Both the position numbers and the translations under genes were made by a program. The notes below the pieces were generated by a model. It had not been told where the DNA came from and searched no databases. It saw only the letters and a list, made by a program, of their open reading frames with translations. From Eucommia ulmoides (taxonomy: Eukaryota; Streptophyta; Magnoliopsida; Garryales; Eucommiaceae): a stretch of 64,000 nt of DNA. The stretch is taken from assembly GCA_016647705.1 (NCBI GenBank), contig CM028333.1:26096243-26160242 (forward strand), written 5' to 3'. Position 1 is the first letter of the stretch; each line of letters starts with the position of its first letter. Below, in pieces: positions 1 through 12,681 of the stretch.

Positions 1-3000
1 GTGTGACAAGGCGTTACAGTCAAAATCACATTTTCTGGAGATACTATGATTGAAACTGCTTAGGCTAACAATCTCTCCTTTTTTTATGATGACAACTCAT
101 TTGATATTTTAAGAATGATGATCATTTTACTAGCTCCCCCTGAGAATGAGATCGGTTTAAAAAAGATTTATCTAAGAAAACTCATTTTTCATTCTCTTAC
201 GCAAGTAAAATTCTTATAATTCTAATAGAAATAAAACTATATAATTAAGATTATATGAATCACACAAACATAAATAACACACCACATAACATAGATTGTC
301 TTACAATATTCAAAACACAAGTATAATGAAAACATAAACATCAAATCTAGGTCTTTCTCCCTCCTTGTCACATCAAAAAGTAGAGTTAGACTTAGTTTTG
401 AGTAGGTGGTGGTGGAAAGTGCGTGTAAAAGTTATGCATGAATTGCGAGAATGATCCTATGACCGTTTAAAACCGTTCGTCTATACTATGTTCTTGAACG
501 TCAAAACAATCCATAAACTTAATTTATGGAAAATTTATGGTTTGTTTATGAATTTATCAACATAATATCACTTAGGATTTATCAATATCACATGTAACCA
601 AATTTCATTATTTCCTCAAGGATTCAAGTTACTAAAATCAAATTTTTGATCACTTGGAGAACAATTGTTTTGAAATCCTTTTTGAAATCATTATGAAATA
701 TCATATATGATTATACATTTGTAAAGATCATTTGGAATACAAAAAAATCAAAATGTAAGTCAAATTTGGCTTATAAAATAATTTTTGCAATTATGAAGAA
801 CTATATCATGTATAAGCTTGGTTTAAAAAAATCATTTCAAAACATCTTTTTGTCCAACCATACCTAAACTACGTAAGATTTTTTAAAATTGTTCTTCTGC
901 CAGAGGCTTAGTAAAGATAGCGGCTAGCTAATTATTAGTATCAATGAATTCCAACGTGATATAGTCTTTTTGAATATGGTCACGAATAAAATAATGTCTA
1001 ATTTCAATGTGCTTCATTCGTGAATATTGAGTAGGATTCTAGTGTTATCATATAAGATCATAACACAACCAACGTCAATACCGAAATTTCCTAATTGTTG
1101 TTTCATATAAAGAACTTAAGCACAACAATTTCCAGCTACGATATATTTGGTTTTGGCAATGGATAATGCATCAGAACTTTGTTTCTTGCTTGACCAAGAA
1201 ACCAATGTGTGTCCTAGAAAATGACAAATACCACTAGTGATTTTACACTCGATTTTGCAACTGGAAAAATCCGCATTGGAATAATTAAGCATATCAAGAC
1301 ATTCGTTTTTAGGATATCATAATCCTAAATCACATGTACAAAGCAAATATCGAAAAATACGTTAAATGGCGGTTAAATGTGATTCGTTAGGACATGATTG
1401 AAAACCAGCACATAGAAAAACACTAAACATGATATTGGGTCTACTTGCCGTAAGATAAAGAAGACTACCAGTTATACCTCGGTATTCTTTCTCATTAACC
1501 TTTTTACCATTTTTATCGATGTCTAACTTGGTTGAGATACTCATTGGTGTATTGTATAGCTTTGATTTTTTTCATACCCTTTTTTTTTTTTATTAAGTCC
1601 TTGGTATACTTTGCTTGATTTATAAATATTCCGTATTTTGTTTGCTTAATTTTCAATCCAAAAAAAATGTTAATTCTCTCATCATACTTATCTCGAATTC
1701 TTCCTGCATAAGCTTAGTAAACTCTTGGCACAAGATCTCATTAGTAGCACCCAAAATGATATCATCAACATAGATTTGTACTAATAAGATATTATTTTCA
1801 AATTCTTTAATAAATAAAGTTATATCACTTAAACCACATTTAAAACCTTTTTCTAGAAGAAATCTACTTAACCTCTCATACCAACCTCTAGATGCTTATT
1901 TGAGACCGTAAAGTGTTTTAGATAGTTTTAAAACATGATTTGGAAACTTTTCATTTTCAAAACCGAGAGGTTGTTCAACATATACTTCTACGGATATAAA
2001 ACCATTTAAAAAGGCACTTTTAACATACATTTGAAAAAGTTTGAAATCATTAGCACAAGCGAAAGCAAGTAACATACGTATAGCTTTTAGTCTAACAAGC
2101 GAAAGCAAGTAACATATGTATAGCTTTTAGTCTAACTACCGGTGCATATATTTCATCATAATCTATTCCTTCTTCTCGATTAAATCCTTGTGCTACCAAT
2201 TTTGCTTTATTTCTAAAAACAACACCTAACTCATCCTTTTTTATTTCCAAAAACTCATTTTGTTTCAATTACGGGATGGTCATTAGGTCTTGGTACTATT
2301 GTTCAAACTTTATTCCTCTCAAATTGATTTAACTCTTCTTGCATCGCTAGAATCCAAGATTCATCATCAACAACTTCATTTATATTTTCAAGTTCAATTT
2401 GAGATAAGAAAGCAAAATTGTTAGCAAAGTTTCTTAAAGAAGATCTAGTACTTATACCGCGTTCAATGTCACCAATGATTTGGTCGGTAGGATGAATGTT
2501 AACCTTTTTCCAAATCTTTGGTAAATTGTTCTCGAATGGTCGTACTTCCATTGAATCATCATCAACAGGCCTCAATTCAGCGTTTTTAACTTGCTTCGTT
2601 GATTTTTTTTCACCAAATCTGGATTTTCTTCATCTAAATCCTTACTTGATGAAAAGGGGTTAGATTCCTCAATAACAACATGCATTGCTTCTTCAACTAC
2701 AAGTGTACATTTATTATATACTCTATAAGCTTTGCTATTAGTTGAATAACCAAGAAAAATACCTTCATCGGATTTAGCATCAAATTTTGAAATATTTTCT
2801 TTATCATTAAGAATAAAACATTTGCAACTGAAAACCTTAAAATAAGAGATAATGGGGTTTTCACCATTCCGCAGCTTGTATGGAGTTTTATTTAAACCCT
2901 GATGGATTGAAACATGGTTCAATACGTAACACGCCGTACTTATAGCTTCCACCCAAAAGTATTGCGGTGAGGAATGCTCATTTAGCATAGTCCGAGCCAT

Positions 3001-6000
3001 TTCTTAATTATGTTTAGGTGTTCTAGGGCCTGAAAAATTATTTCTGTAACCTTGTTCATCACATAATTTTTCAATCTCATCATTTCAGATTTCTCTTCCT
3101 CTATCGCTTCGAATATTGTTAATGCAAGTACCTTTCTCATTTTCAACACGTTTGCAAAACTTAACAAACACGTAAGTGACTTCACTTTCTTAGCAAGAAA
3201 TAGAACCCATGTATAGTAAGAATAATCATCGACAATAATAAATGCATAATGCTTGCCACCTAAACTAGCAACGGGATTAGGACCGAATAAGTCTAGATGC
3301 AAAAGTTCTAACGGTTTAGTAGTAGAAATAAACTTTTTTCTTCTTAAATGAACTTTTTACTTGTTTAATAAGTTGTCATGCATCACGTATCTTGTCGTTA
3401 ACAAATTTAGCATTTGGTAAACCACGTACAAGATTATTCTTAGATAAGTTTGAAATAAGTTCAATGCTAGTATGTCCTTACCATTTATGCCATAACCAAC
3501 TATTTTCGGTAAATATATTAAGGCATGAAACATTTTGAGAAGATAAGTCATCAAAAGAACATGTGTAAATATTTTCAGAACGTGATGCAACAAATAAAAC
3601 CTTGTGATCATCATTTTCTTTGACAACACATTGATTTTTGAAAAATGTTACTTTAAAACCGTTATCACATAGTTGACTTATACTTAAAAGATTATATTTT
3701 AAACCTTCACCAATTAAAACATTTTCAATGATAAATGCATATTTACTAACACTACCAATACCAATTATTTTACTCTTAGAGTCGTCTTCGAATGTCACAT
3801 GTCTGCCATCTTTAGGCGTCAAAGATGTGAATTTATATTTATCGCTCGTTATGTGCCGTGAGCAACCGCTATCTAGGATCCATTTGTCCTTGCCTATATT
3901 TTCCTTAAAACTAAATTACAAGGAGCACCTCAAATGATTCCTAAATGGCACCCATTTTACTAGGGTCCGTGAGTGTTAGAATTCGGAACCAAGGTTCCCT
4001 TTGGTACCCAAATTTTTGTTACCTTAACATTAGCATTTTTTATTTAATTTTTTGTCTTCTTTCATTACAAACATCAATAGTATGACCAACTTTGTTATAA
4101 TAAAAGCATTTTATAAACTTTTTGGTCTTTAAGAAAAATTTCTGAAATTTCTTTTGTTTCTTACGTTGATGAAAATCCAAATCAGCTTTACAAAAACACC
4201 ATTTTGACTTTCCAAAAGAAGTTTGAAGTTATTTTCACCTTTAGTAAATTTTGTGGACTGTTTTGGTTAAATCATCAACTTGATTTTTCAAAGAAACATT
4301 TTCTTTTTCAAGATTATGTTTCTTTAAAAATTATTTTCTTGGTTTAATGAAATAATTTTAGATTTTGATTTTCCCAAATCATTTGAAAGAGTAGTTATTG
4401 TTTTGTTAAGAGTTATCATTTTTTAAAAACAATTTTTGAGTTCTTCTTTCAAATCCTCATAACCATCAACTCATCATATTCATCAATTGAACAAGTTTTG
4501 GAAATAGGAATTACCTCATCTTCTTTTGCCATGAGTGCAAGTGGGTTAGCTTCTCCACCACTACTTTCATTTTTCGAGCTACTTTGAGTCGGTGTCATCC
4601 CAAGTGGCCTTGAAAGCTTTCTTCTTGCTCTTGTGATGATGTTTCTTTGGCTTTCTACGATCCTCCTTAAGTTGAGGACACTCGATTTTGTAGTGACCAA
4701 GCTTGTGACATTTGTAGCATTCAACCTTGCTTGTGTCAGTTTTGTTTAATCTCTTCTTTTTGAAAATTCTCCAATTTAGCCTATCCATTTGTCTCGCCAA
4801 AAGTTCCATTTTGCTCTTATCATCGCTTCTGATGCTTTCATCATCATAATCTTGAATAGCTTTTAAGCCTATTCTCTTCTTTCGGTTTATTCTACCTACA
4901 TCTTCAAAGCTTTTGAGTGAAGGCTCATGTGTGGTCAAGTTACCAATGAGTTCATCAATGGTATACATGTTTACATCTTTGGATTTCGAAATGGTCGTCA
5001 CCTTTGGTTCCCACGCCTTGGGAAAAGCTCTAAGGATTTTTCGTACTCGATAGGGCATTGAGTATGGCTTTCTGTGTACATTCAATTTATTACAAATATT
5101 TGTAAATTGAGTACACATCTCCATGATCGATTCTCTATCCTCCATCTTGAAGAGTTCAAATTGGTGGACGAGAATGTTGATCTTGGATTCCTTGACTTGG
5201 TTAGTACCCTCATGAGTAATCATAAGAGTATGAGAATTCGAAAATCCTATTATATTCATAAACATCTAAACCATAATAAAGAAGGTTAATAGCTTGGGCA
5301 TTTATAAAAATTAACTTGGTGTCCCTATCATCGAATTCTGATTCTATCTTAAGAGTTGTATATCCATCAAGATTAGTTTTGATAGGAATACGTGGACCAT
5401 TTTTAATAACTTTTCAAGCTTCATAATTTGTACCTTGTAAAAAAATTGTCATGCTAGCCTTCCAAAACACATAATTGTTACCATTAAATAACAGAAGTTT
5501 ATGCATAGATTGACCTTCGGGAAGGATAGTTGCAACGAAATTTTTCATGATCGATAGGATTTTAAGCTTGTTAAGAAAGTGTAGCTCTGATGATAATTGA
5601 TGGCCCAATAATTACCCAAGAGGGGGATGAATTGGGTTTAACAAATTTTCGTTAATTGATTCTACTCAATTTAAATTAAGTGTCTATGTGATTATATGAA
5701 GTGAACAGCGGATATTCAATCAAACAAATAATCACAAACACAAATATAAACTGAAAAGTAAATAGTAGAGTTAGAGAGATTGATTTATAGTAGTTCGACA
5801 AAAACCCTTTGCCTAGTCTACTCCCCTGAGCTCCTTAAAGGATTTCACTATCGTTGATATTCTTTCAGGTGAAGACCAAACCGTCTATAGTCACCACTTG
5901 AGAAGTTTGTATCTCAAGACTTAACAATTCAAAGTGAATATGTTCCACTCACAAATCTCTCTTCTCTTGAGTAAAACCATTACTCAAGATTTATAATCAA

Positions 6001-6844
6001 ATTCTCACTGTCTCACAAAATGGAGTTTCAACACTCACAAGATAAAGAACTCAAGAATCTATGTGTGTGAAGTTATAATACAACAATCACTCAAGAATAT
6101 GAATCAAGAAAGTATGAAGGTGATGTTGCACAAAAGTTTGCTTGAAAACTTTTGTAGTATATCCCTTTGAAGCTGTTTGGTGTGATTGATCTTTATAGCT
6201 CAATTGGTTAGTTGATACTTGGTTCACACCTCATTTTATATATGTAAATATGTGTTGGGAAGATATCATAATTGGAGTGTAGCGAGCAAATGACCGTTGT
6301 GGTATGATCTCTTCAAGTGTCGAGATATAAGTTTTTTCCCACTTTCAATTATCTGTAGATTTGTCAAGATTCCAACCACTTTTTCCAACACTATAAATGC
6401 TAGGCATACCTTATTAATAGCATAGAACCCATTGTCCATTTTATCATTATGGTAGAGAAAAATACAACAAGATATTCAAAGTAAATATAATAGAGTATAG
6501 TTGGTCATTATTGCATTTAGACAAATCTTAGTAGAGGTATTCAAAGGTAGGTATGGATCATTAAAGACATGGCTCCTTCAATTTGAAAATTGATCAAGAT
6601 ATTAAAGAGTGTGGTTGACATGGGACAAAATAATATAGACCATAACTTATCTTATCCTATCATAAAGTATTAATACATTTAATACTCCATCCACTTGCAC
6701 ATGTTTGTCAAATTCATATATCTCATATGTCTAATACTAGGACCACAAATTTATACATCAAATACATGATTTATAATCATATTTATACATGAATACAACA
6801 TACTTGATCATTTAAAAGTATTCAAAACAAGTTTTAACACTTCA

Positions 6845-7523
6845 TGTGATGACCCGGTTTCCCAGGGCCGTCACGCGGTTTCTCCCCTTGGAGAAATTAA
6901 CATTAAAATCGACTGACCAAATTTTCAATCTATAAAATCTAGTAAATTTATAATGCGACGGAGACAAGAGTTTAATAAATCATTTTAATAAAAAATATTT
7001 TAATTTACAATGTAACGACCAAAATTATAATTATTGAATTTACTGATTACAACAATAAATTACAAATTTAAACATTAGTACTAAATAGACTGACACCAAG
7101 AATTTATTTGGGTATTTAAAATAATGCGGTGACAAAAATTTCAGCTGAATTTCAAATAAAATTGTCTTTTGGTTAGGAAGGCATGTCCTACGAGATGTGG
7201 ATATAAATTATGACATGTCAGGCAAGTCCTGCAGGGTGGATATATTATATATGTTTATACCTTCTAAGCAAGTCCTACAAAATGGATATGATAACTCCCG
7301 ATCGTGAGGTAAAACAATCATATGGCTGGTAAGGAAGTATGTTATTTTATTATATGTCGAAATGTTTGGATTGGTTAATTTAAAAATATTATCTTATTGG
7401 AACGATGACAGTGGAATTTTATTCCAGCTTGGTATGCGATTGATTCATGAAATGTTTTTATATTATGAAGACTGTACACCGATAAAATATTTGGTTTCAA
7501 AAAAATATATATAGCAGTACATG

Positions 7524-7605
<82 letters not shown>

Positions 7606-7676
7606 ACTGGTCAAGTGACGTCAAGTCAGTGTCACGTCCAACCTCGGGCGATGGGGGCCCGGGGAGGGGTGTGACA
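6845..7676 (-). mobile_element. Solo LTR, Ty3/gypsy-type, inside copia LTR
   Basis: The segment starts TGTGATGACCCGG and ends GGGGTGTGACA, so on the minus strand it reads TGTCACACCCC...CATCACA, a common Ty3/gypsy LTR start. The flanking 5-mers CTTCA (6840-6844) and CTTAA (7677-7681) match at 4 of 5 positions and are read as the target duplication. No internal domain adjoins, so it is a solo LTR. It contains a long (TA)n run. Confidence 0.65.
7526..7601. repeat. (TA)n microsatellite
   Basis: About 75 bp of uninterrupted TA dinucleotides inside the solo LTR at 6845-7676. Open reading frames across it are artefacts. Confidence 0.95.
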
Positions 7677-9160
7677 CTTAATCACATTTTGCATGAAAAA
7701 CAAAATTTTCAGAATAGTTCAACCAATTTGTCAATTAAACATGGATATAAAGTTGAACATGTCAATTGATCATGCATATATTATGTAGACACATTAAACT
7801 AATATATCATAACATGATTTGAACATTCCTAATAAGATTTGACATATAAATCCAAATTTTGGTTCATGAAAAAAAAACAAAAAAAACTGCAAAATGAGTT
7901 TTTAAGAGTTTCAAAATGTTTTGATCAACTCTCTTCAATTCAGTGTTGTTTTGATCAAATTGAATTATGATTAATATTTTAAACATCCAATATAATGTTT
8001 AGGAACCATCATATAGCACTTAGAACAAGCAAAGATCTCCAAAACGTCAAGCCGAAAATAGAAAACAGGGCAAGAGAGAGAAAGACTACTAACATTTTTA
8101 CAAACGGCTACTGTTTTATAGGAAAAACATATCCAAATTATTCCTAATATGCATATAAATAACGATTATTGAGTTAGGGTTCCATATCAAAACGAATCAC
8201 CTCATTTGGACTCCAAATGAGTTAGATATAATCAATTGAGTGAACAAAGGTCTAGACAGTATTTTCTGCAAAAACACGGCTACTAACTTCTGGAGAAATG
8301 TTGAAATTTGAATAGATAAAACAACTTGTATTGACATGAAATTTATATAATTTTAAATATATTTGAATTAGATTTTCAACCATATAAGATTCATTAGATT
8401 TAGATAACTAATAAGTGAGATATGGCCAATTTACTACAGAAGTTCAATTCTGATTTTTTGGACAACAACAGTCGATTACTACAGTGTTTTCAATACAATT
8501 TTATTTTTCTTCTCCCATTCTTGGTTTTGGTCAATGTCTATTATTATTTTTTAGCCAAACACCTTAAAAACATTATTTCAATGATGTTCAAAGTATTTTA
8601 ATAATCCAAATATACAATGTACTTTATGATTATTGAAAACCTAATTTCTCAATTTTTTGCATAATTATGATCAAAATGTGAAATTTCCTATTGAGTAAGG
8701 TATGAACAATCTTATTACATGGATCATGACATAATAATGATATGGACATACTCATAACATTATATCAATAATATTTGAAGTGTTTTTACATTGAGATCAT
8801 ACAATGTACTATATAATCACATTAAATTCATATTTTCGAAATGATCATTTTATCCCTACTTTTCGAAATTCGAAATTGACCTTCTAAAATACCTTCTTAT
8901 TTCTTTCAACGCTTTTCAGAAAAATCATCCTCAATTTCATAGCCATATCAAATCCTCAAATCTTCCCAATTTAAAATTCAAAAGATTCTTAGAATTATGC
9001 TTTAAATCCCAATCTTTGAAAACTTCACCAAAAAACCTAATTTTCAACAAGACTTTTTCGCCCAAAATGTTTCCTGCAATTTCTATGTAAAATCTTTCCT
9101 TTTCCAATTTTCTATTTATTTAATTTTTTTTATTTTTTTTTTTTATTTTTTTTTTTTTTG
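7677..9160. other. Unassigned AT-rich sequence
   Basis: No gene is visible. The first few hundred bases probably continue the copia 5' LTR interrupted by the solo LTR. The part from about 8460 to 9120 has the look of an LTR flank (pyrimidine-rich, no coding frame) but I could not assign a family. It ends in a long T-rich tract at about 9116-9160. Confidence 0.4.
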
Positions 9161-9179
9161 GTTTTTAAATAAGAATGCG

Positions 9180-10704
9180 GAAACTATATGCCAATAATGG
9201 AGGTGGATAGCAAGACCAAATACGATGTCTATAAAAATACTTTCTGATGGATCCGTTGAATGCTATAAAGCTTAACTTGTTGCTAAAGGATTCACTCAGG
9301 AATATGGCTATGAAGAGACATTTGTCCCAATTGCTAGACTCACATCTATCTGTGCTCTTCTTCTTGTCGCTGTTTTTCATTAATGGACCATTTTTCAGAT
9401 GGATATCAAGAATGCCTTCCTTAACGGTGACCTCCTTGAGGACGTTTAAATACATACCCATCCTAGAGTAGCTTTTCTTCTACACAAAGTTTGTCGGATT
9501 CATCGTGCCTTATATAGTCTCAAAGAAGCTTCATATGCTTAGTGTGCAAAATTCAGCACTGGCATCCACCAGTTTGGATTCACATCAGTGCTCATGATTT
9601 TGTCTCATTTCTTCGCCAAAATGTTATTCCTTCTTTTATTGTATGTGGATGACATGATCATCATAGTGGATGATCTACGAGGTAGTTCCGAACTCAACAA
9701 ATTTCTCAATGATCAATTCAAGATGAAATATCATGGCAAGCTCACCTATTTTCTTAGACTTTAAGTTATATCTGGTTCACCAACTCTTCTAGAACTTAAT
9801 ATCAAACCTACTCCGCTTGATGGCTCATCTTTTTTTAATGTCACTCTCTCTTTCTAAGTGATTGGAAGTTTGGTATATCTCACCGTTATTCGCCCAAATA
9901 TTGCCTATTCATCCATCAAGTTAGTTAATTCTCATCCACTCCTTGGATAGCTCACTACTCAGCTGTTCTTTGCATTCTTTGGTATGTCAAAGGCACTTTA
10001 TTTCGTGAACTTCATTTCTCAACCTAGTCCAATAGCATCTTACAGACTTATTCTAACGCCAACTGGGCCAGGGACCCCATTGAGAGACATTCTACTACTA
10101 GTTACCATTTCTTCTTGGGCGACTCACTCAATTCATGACATAGTAAAAAATAAATCGTGATTGTCTGCTACAGTACTGAAGCTGAGTATCATGTTATCGT
10201 TAACGCAACAAAAGAACTACTTTGCCTTCGTTGGCTCCTTGCTAATATAGGAATCTCCTCCCTTATTGTTATTGTTCCACATTTTGACAATCAGATTGCT
10301 ATTCAGATCGTCTACAATGATATTTTTCACAAGCATACCAATTACATTGAGACTGATTGCCACTTCATCCCTCATCACATGCCCTGAAATATTATTCGTC
10401 TTCACTTAATCAGTTCTGCCAATCAAACTACAGATATTTTTACCATGGCTTATCTATCCATACGTTTTCACACTTTGCTTTCCAAACTCAATTTCATGTT
10501 TACCTTACCACCTTAAGTTTGAGCTGGGATGTTAATATAACTATATATGCAGGTCTTGTCCCACTAAGTTACCTAGAGCCCAATAGACCAAATCCTAATC
10601 ACTACCTATATATAAGAACCTCTTTACATCTCTGTATTCTGTATTCTTTACACATATCAATACAATTGTCCTATATCCTCCCTCAATATTCCCTATCCAG
10701 AGAC
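9180..10704 (+). mobile_element. Ty1/copia remnant: RT, RNase H, 3' LTR start
   Basis: Plus-strand fossil of a second copia family. Reverse transcriptase-like coding lies at about 9240-9480 and a YVDD-like catalytic region near 9640-9660. RNase H-like coding (STEAEYHVIVNATKELLCLRW) lies at 10168-10230. The usual C-terminal 'DIFT' stretch is near 10430, followed by a purine-rich tract and an LTR start (TGTTAATATAAC) at about 10530. The LTR runs to the MITE array at 10705. The 5' half is absent. Broken many times over; old. Confidence 0.75.
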
Positions 10705-10707
10705 TTA

Positions 10708-11499
10708 TGCAGGGTTTGGTACGCTGAAATAAAATAGGATGGAATAAAATAGAATGATAATAGGATTGGAATTACTATGGTAATAGAATAGAATGGTCAT
10801 TACCATTCCTATATTTGGTAACAAAAGGGATTAGATGTGATATTGGAATAACCATTTTCCATTCAAATGTTTTATTAGTGTTGGAAATAAATCAAGATTG
10901 GAATGCATTTCTAAAATAAAGTCTTCACTTAAAAAATATATAATTTTTTACATATTATTTGTTTTAAATAAAGAATATTCCAACATAAACCAAATGAAGT
11001 TCCAAATAAGAGGTGTATATATATATTCGGCACCAGCTACCGAAATCAAATTCTCATCTAAGAAGATGGTCTAAGGCGGAAGAAAGAGGGGAGAGGAAAG
11101 TGTAAAAATAATTATGGGATATATTTGTTAGAAATTCAAAGGGTAAAATAGTAATTTAATTAAATTTTCAAAGGGTAAAATAGTAATTTAATTAAATTTT
11201 CAAAGGGTAAAATAGTAATTTAATTAAATTTTATTTCTATTTCATATTTGGTTTGGTGACAATTTTTGTCCTATGAAGGATTAAAACTTAATCTTGTGTA
11301 ATTAGGATTAACTAATACCAAATTGTCACCAAACCAAATATGAAATAGAAATAAAATTTATCTTGGGATTAGTTAATTCAATGGTTTATGGGATTAGAAA
11401 ATCTTTGAAAATGGGAATAGAATTTAATACCATGTACCAAACATTGGAAATAAATGATCAATCCAATTCATTGCCCAATCCCATCTATCAAAAATGTCG
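10708..11499. mobile_element. Tourist-like MITE, copy 1 of tandem array
   Basis: Begins TGCAGGGTTTGGTACG after a TTA at 10705-10707 and ends just before CTA at 11500-11502. Its left half matches copies 2 and 3 (shared 'ggaatggaatgacaatagg'-type sequence) and its right half ends with the family's ACCAAACATTGG stretch. It is longer than its sisters because it holds three direct copies of a roughly 32-bp unit (about 11136-11235) and a perfect 40-bp inverted repeat (11226-11265 with 11320-11359). The 3-bp TTA target and the GTTTGGTA termini indicate the PIF/Harbinger (Tourist) group. No transposase is encoded. Confidence 0.65.
11226..11359. repeat. Perfect 40-bp inverted repeat with 54-bp loop
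   Basis: Arms 11226-11265 and 11320-11359 are exact reverse complements over 40 bases, separated by 54 bases. Transcribed RNA would form a long hairpin. It probably arose when one MITE copy inserted into, or recombined with, another in the opposite orientation. Confidence 0.9.
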
Positions 11500-11502
11500 C
11501 TA

Positions 11503-11926
11503 CGTTGCGTTTAGTACGTTGGAATGGGATGGAATGACAATAGGATTAGAATCACTATGGTATTGGAATGAAATGATCATTATCATTCCCATGTTTAGTG
11601 ACAAAATGAATTAAGTATAGTATTAGAATGATCATTCTCATTTCAATATTTGGTTAATGTTAGAAATAATTTTATTTTTTTAAAATTGAGAATATTCAAA
11701 CATAAATCAAATGAAAACAACATCATACATAAATCAAATGATTAGCACGACCCCTTTTACTTCCCTAATCCCTAAGTAATACCATATTTTACTTGAGATT
11801 GGCTTATCCCTTGATATGTAGGATGAATAGGAATGAAAACAAGTCTCACCTACCAAACATGGAAATTGAACGATCATTCCTAAAACCATCTATTCCTTAA
11901 TTGAATCTCATGTATCAAACACCACC
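11503..11926. mobile_element. Tourist-like MITE, copy 2 of tandem array
   Basis: Begins CGTTGCGTTTAGTACG after CTA (11500-11502) and ends ATGTATCAAACACCACC before TTA (11927-11929). The ends form an imperfect terminal inverted repeat. Same orientation and family as the copies on both sides. About 424 bp, no coding capacity. Confidence 0.65.
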
Positions 11927-11929
11927 TTA

Positions 11930-12333
11930 CGCTGCGTTTGGTATGTTAGAATGGAATGGAATGGAATGACAATATGATTGGAATTAATATGGTAATGAAA
12001 TGAAATGGTTATTACCATTCTTATGTTTGGTAACGAAAGAGATTACATATGGTATTGTAATGACATCAAAGGGTAAAATAATAATTTAATTAAATTTTTT
12101 AACGGTATAAAAGTTAATTTAATTAGATTTTATTTCAATTCAAATATTTGGTTAGTATTTTGTCTCATTTTTTTTACTGATGATTGATTGAAACCTAATC
12201 TCATGTGTTGTGGGATTAGAGAATTCTTGGTAATGGGAATGAGATTTAATTTCATGTACCAAACATTGGAATAGAATTACTATTCCCGGAGTCATTCCAA
12301 TCTCGACTCGAATCCCGTGTACCAAACGAAGCA
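11930..12333. mobile_element. Tourist-like MITE, copy 3 of tandem array
   Basis: Begins CGCTGCGTTTGGTA and ends TACCAAACGAAGCA, a 14-bp imperfect inverted repeat, flanked on both sides by TTA (11927-11929 and 12334-12336). About 404 bp. Its right end lies about 350 bp downstream of the LEA_2 stop codon, so the array sits in that gene's 3' flank. Confidence 0.75.
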
Positions 12334-12681
12334 TTAGTGTAATCAACCCATTTTCTAGATAATTGGTATGATTTATCCTATTAATTGAGACTCAAATTTG
12401 AAAATTGGAGCATATAAAAATAAACAAATCTATCATACATACTATTACAAATAATAAGGGACAAATGTCAAAACTGTGGTATAAATCTGGGGTGGCAAAA
12501 TATGATTTAATTACATATAAAACAATTCACAAGCCTCTTATACATACATCTTTCCCAACTTTTGGCCTCCTCTTGAAGAAACACTTGGGAAACCAAATTC
12601 ATTTAGTATAGTGTATTTCTTCATGTAATGAATTATTTATACAAACCAACACTTCATGCTTTGAGTCGTCATTTCAGTAAC

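Larger units (their letters stand above)
1..8100 (-). mobile_element. Decayed Ty1/copia (SIRE-like) LTR retrotransposon
   Basis: Fossil copia element on the minus strand. Parts, read right to left: 5' LTR from about 5598 upward; a primer-binding-like stretch just below 5598 resembling the initiator-Met tRNA complement; gag with a CCHC zinc knuckle (CYKCHKLGHYKIECP, near 4680-4725); GAG-pre-integrase and integrase stretches (about 3000-3820); reverse transcriptase (about 1890-2580) and RNase H-side sequence (about 1360-1545); a purine tract at about 71-90; and the beginning of the 3' LTR ending at 70, which runs out of the window. Clearly broken, with many interruptions (ten or more), so old. 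The outer (right) limit of the 5' LTR is uncertain; about 8100 is a guess. A gypsy-type solo LTR is inserted in it at 6845-7676. The SIRE-like assignment rests on integrase and gag wording recognised from memory. Confidence 0.8.

Noticed and set aside
9165-9461. 98-codon minus-strand frame
   Set aside because: The plus strand here encodes copia reverse transcriptase; this is the antisense shadow.
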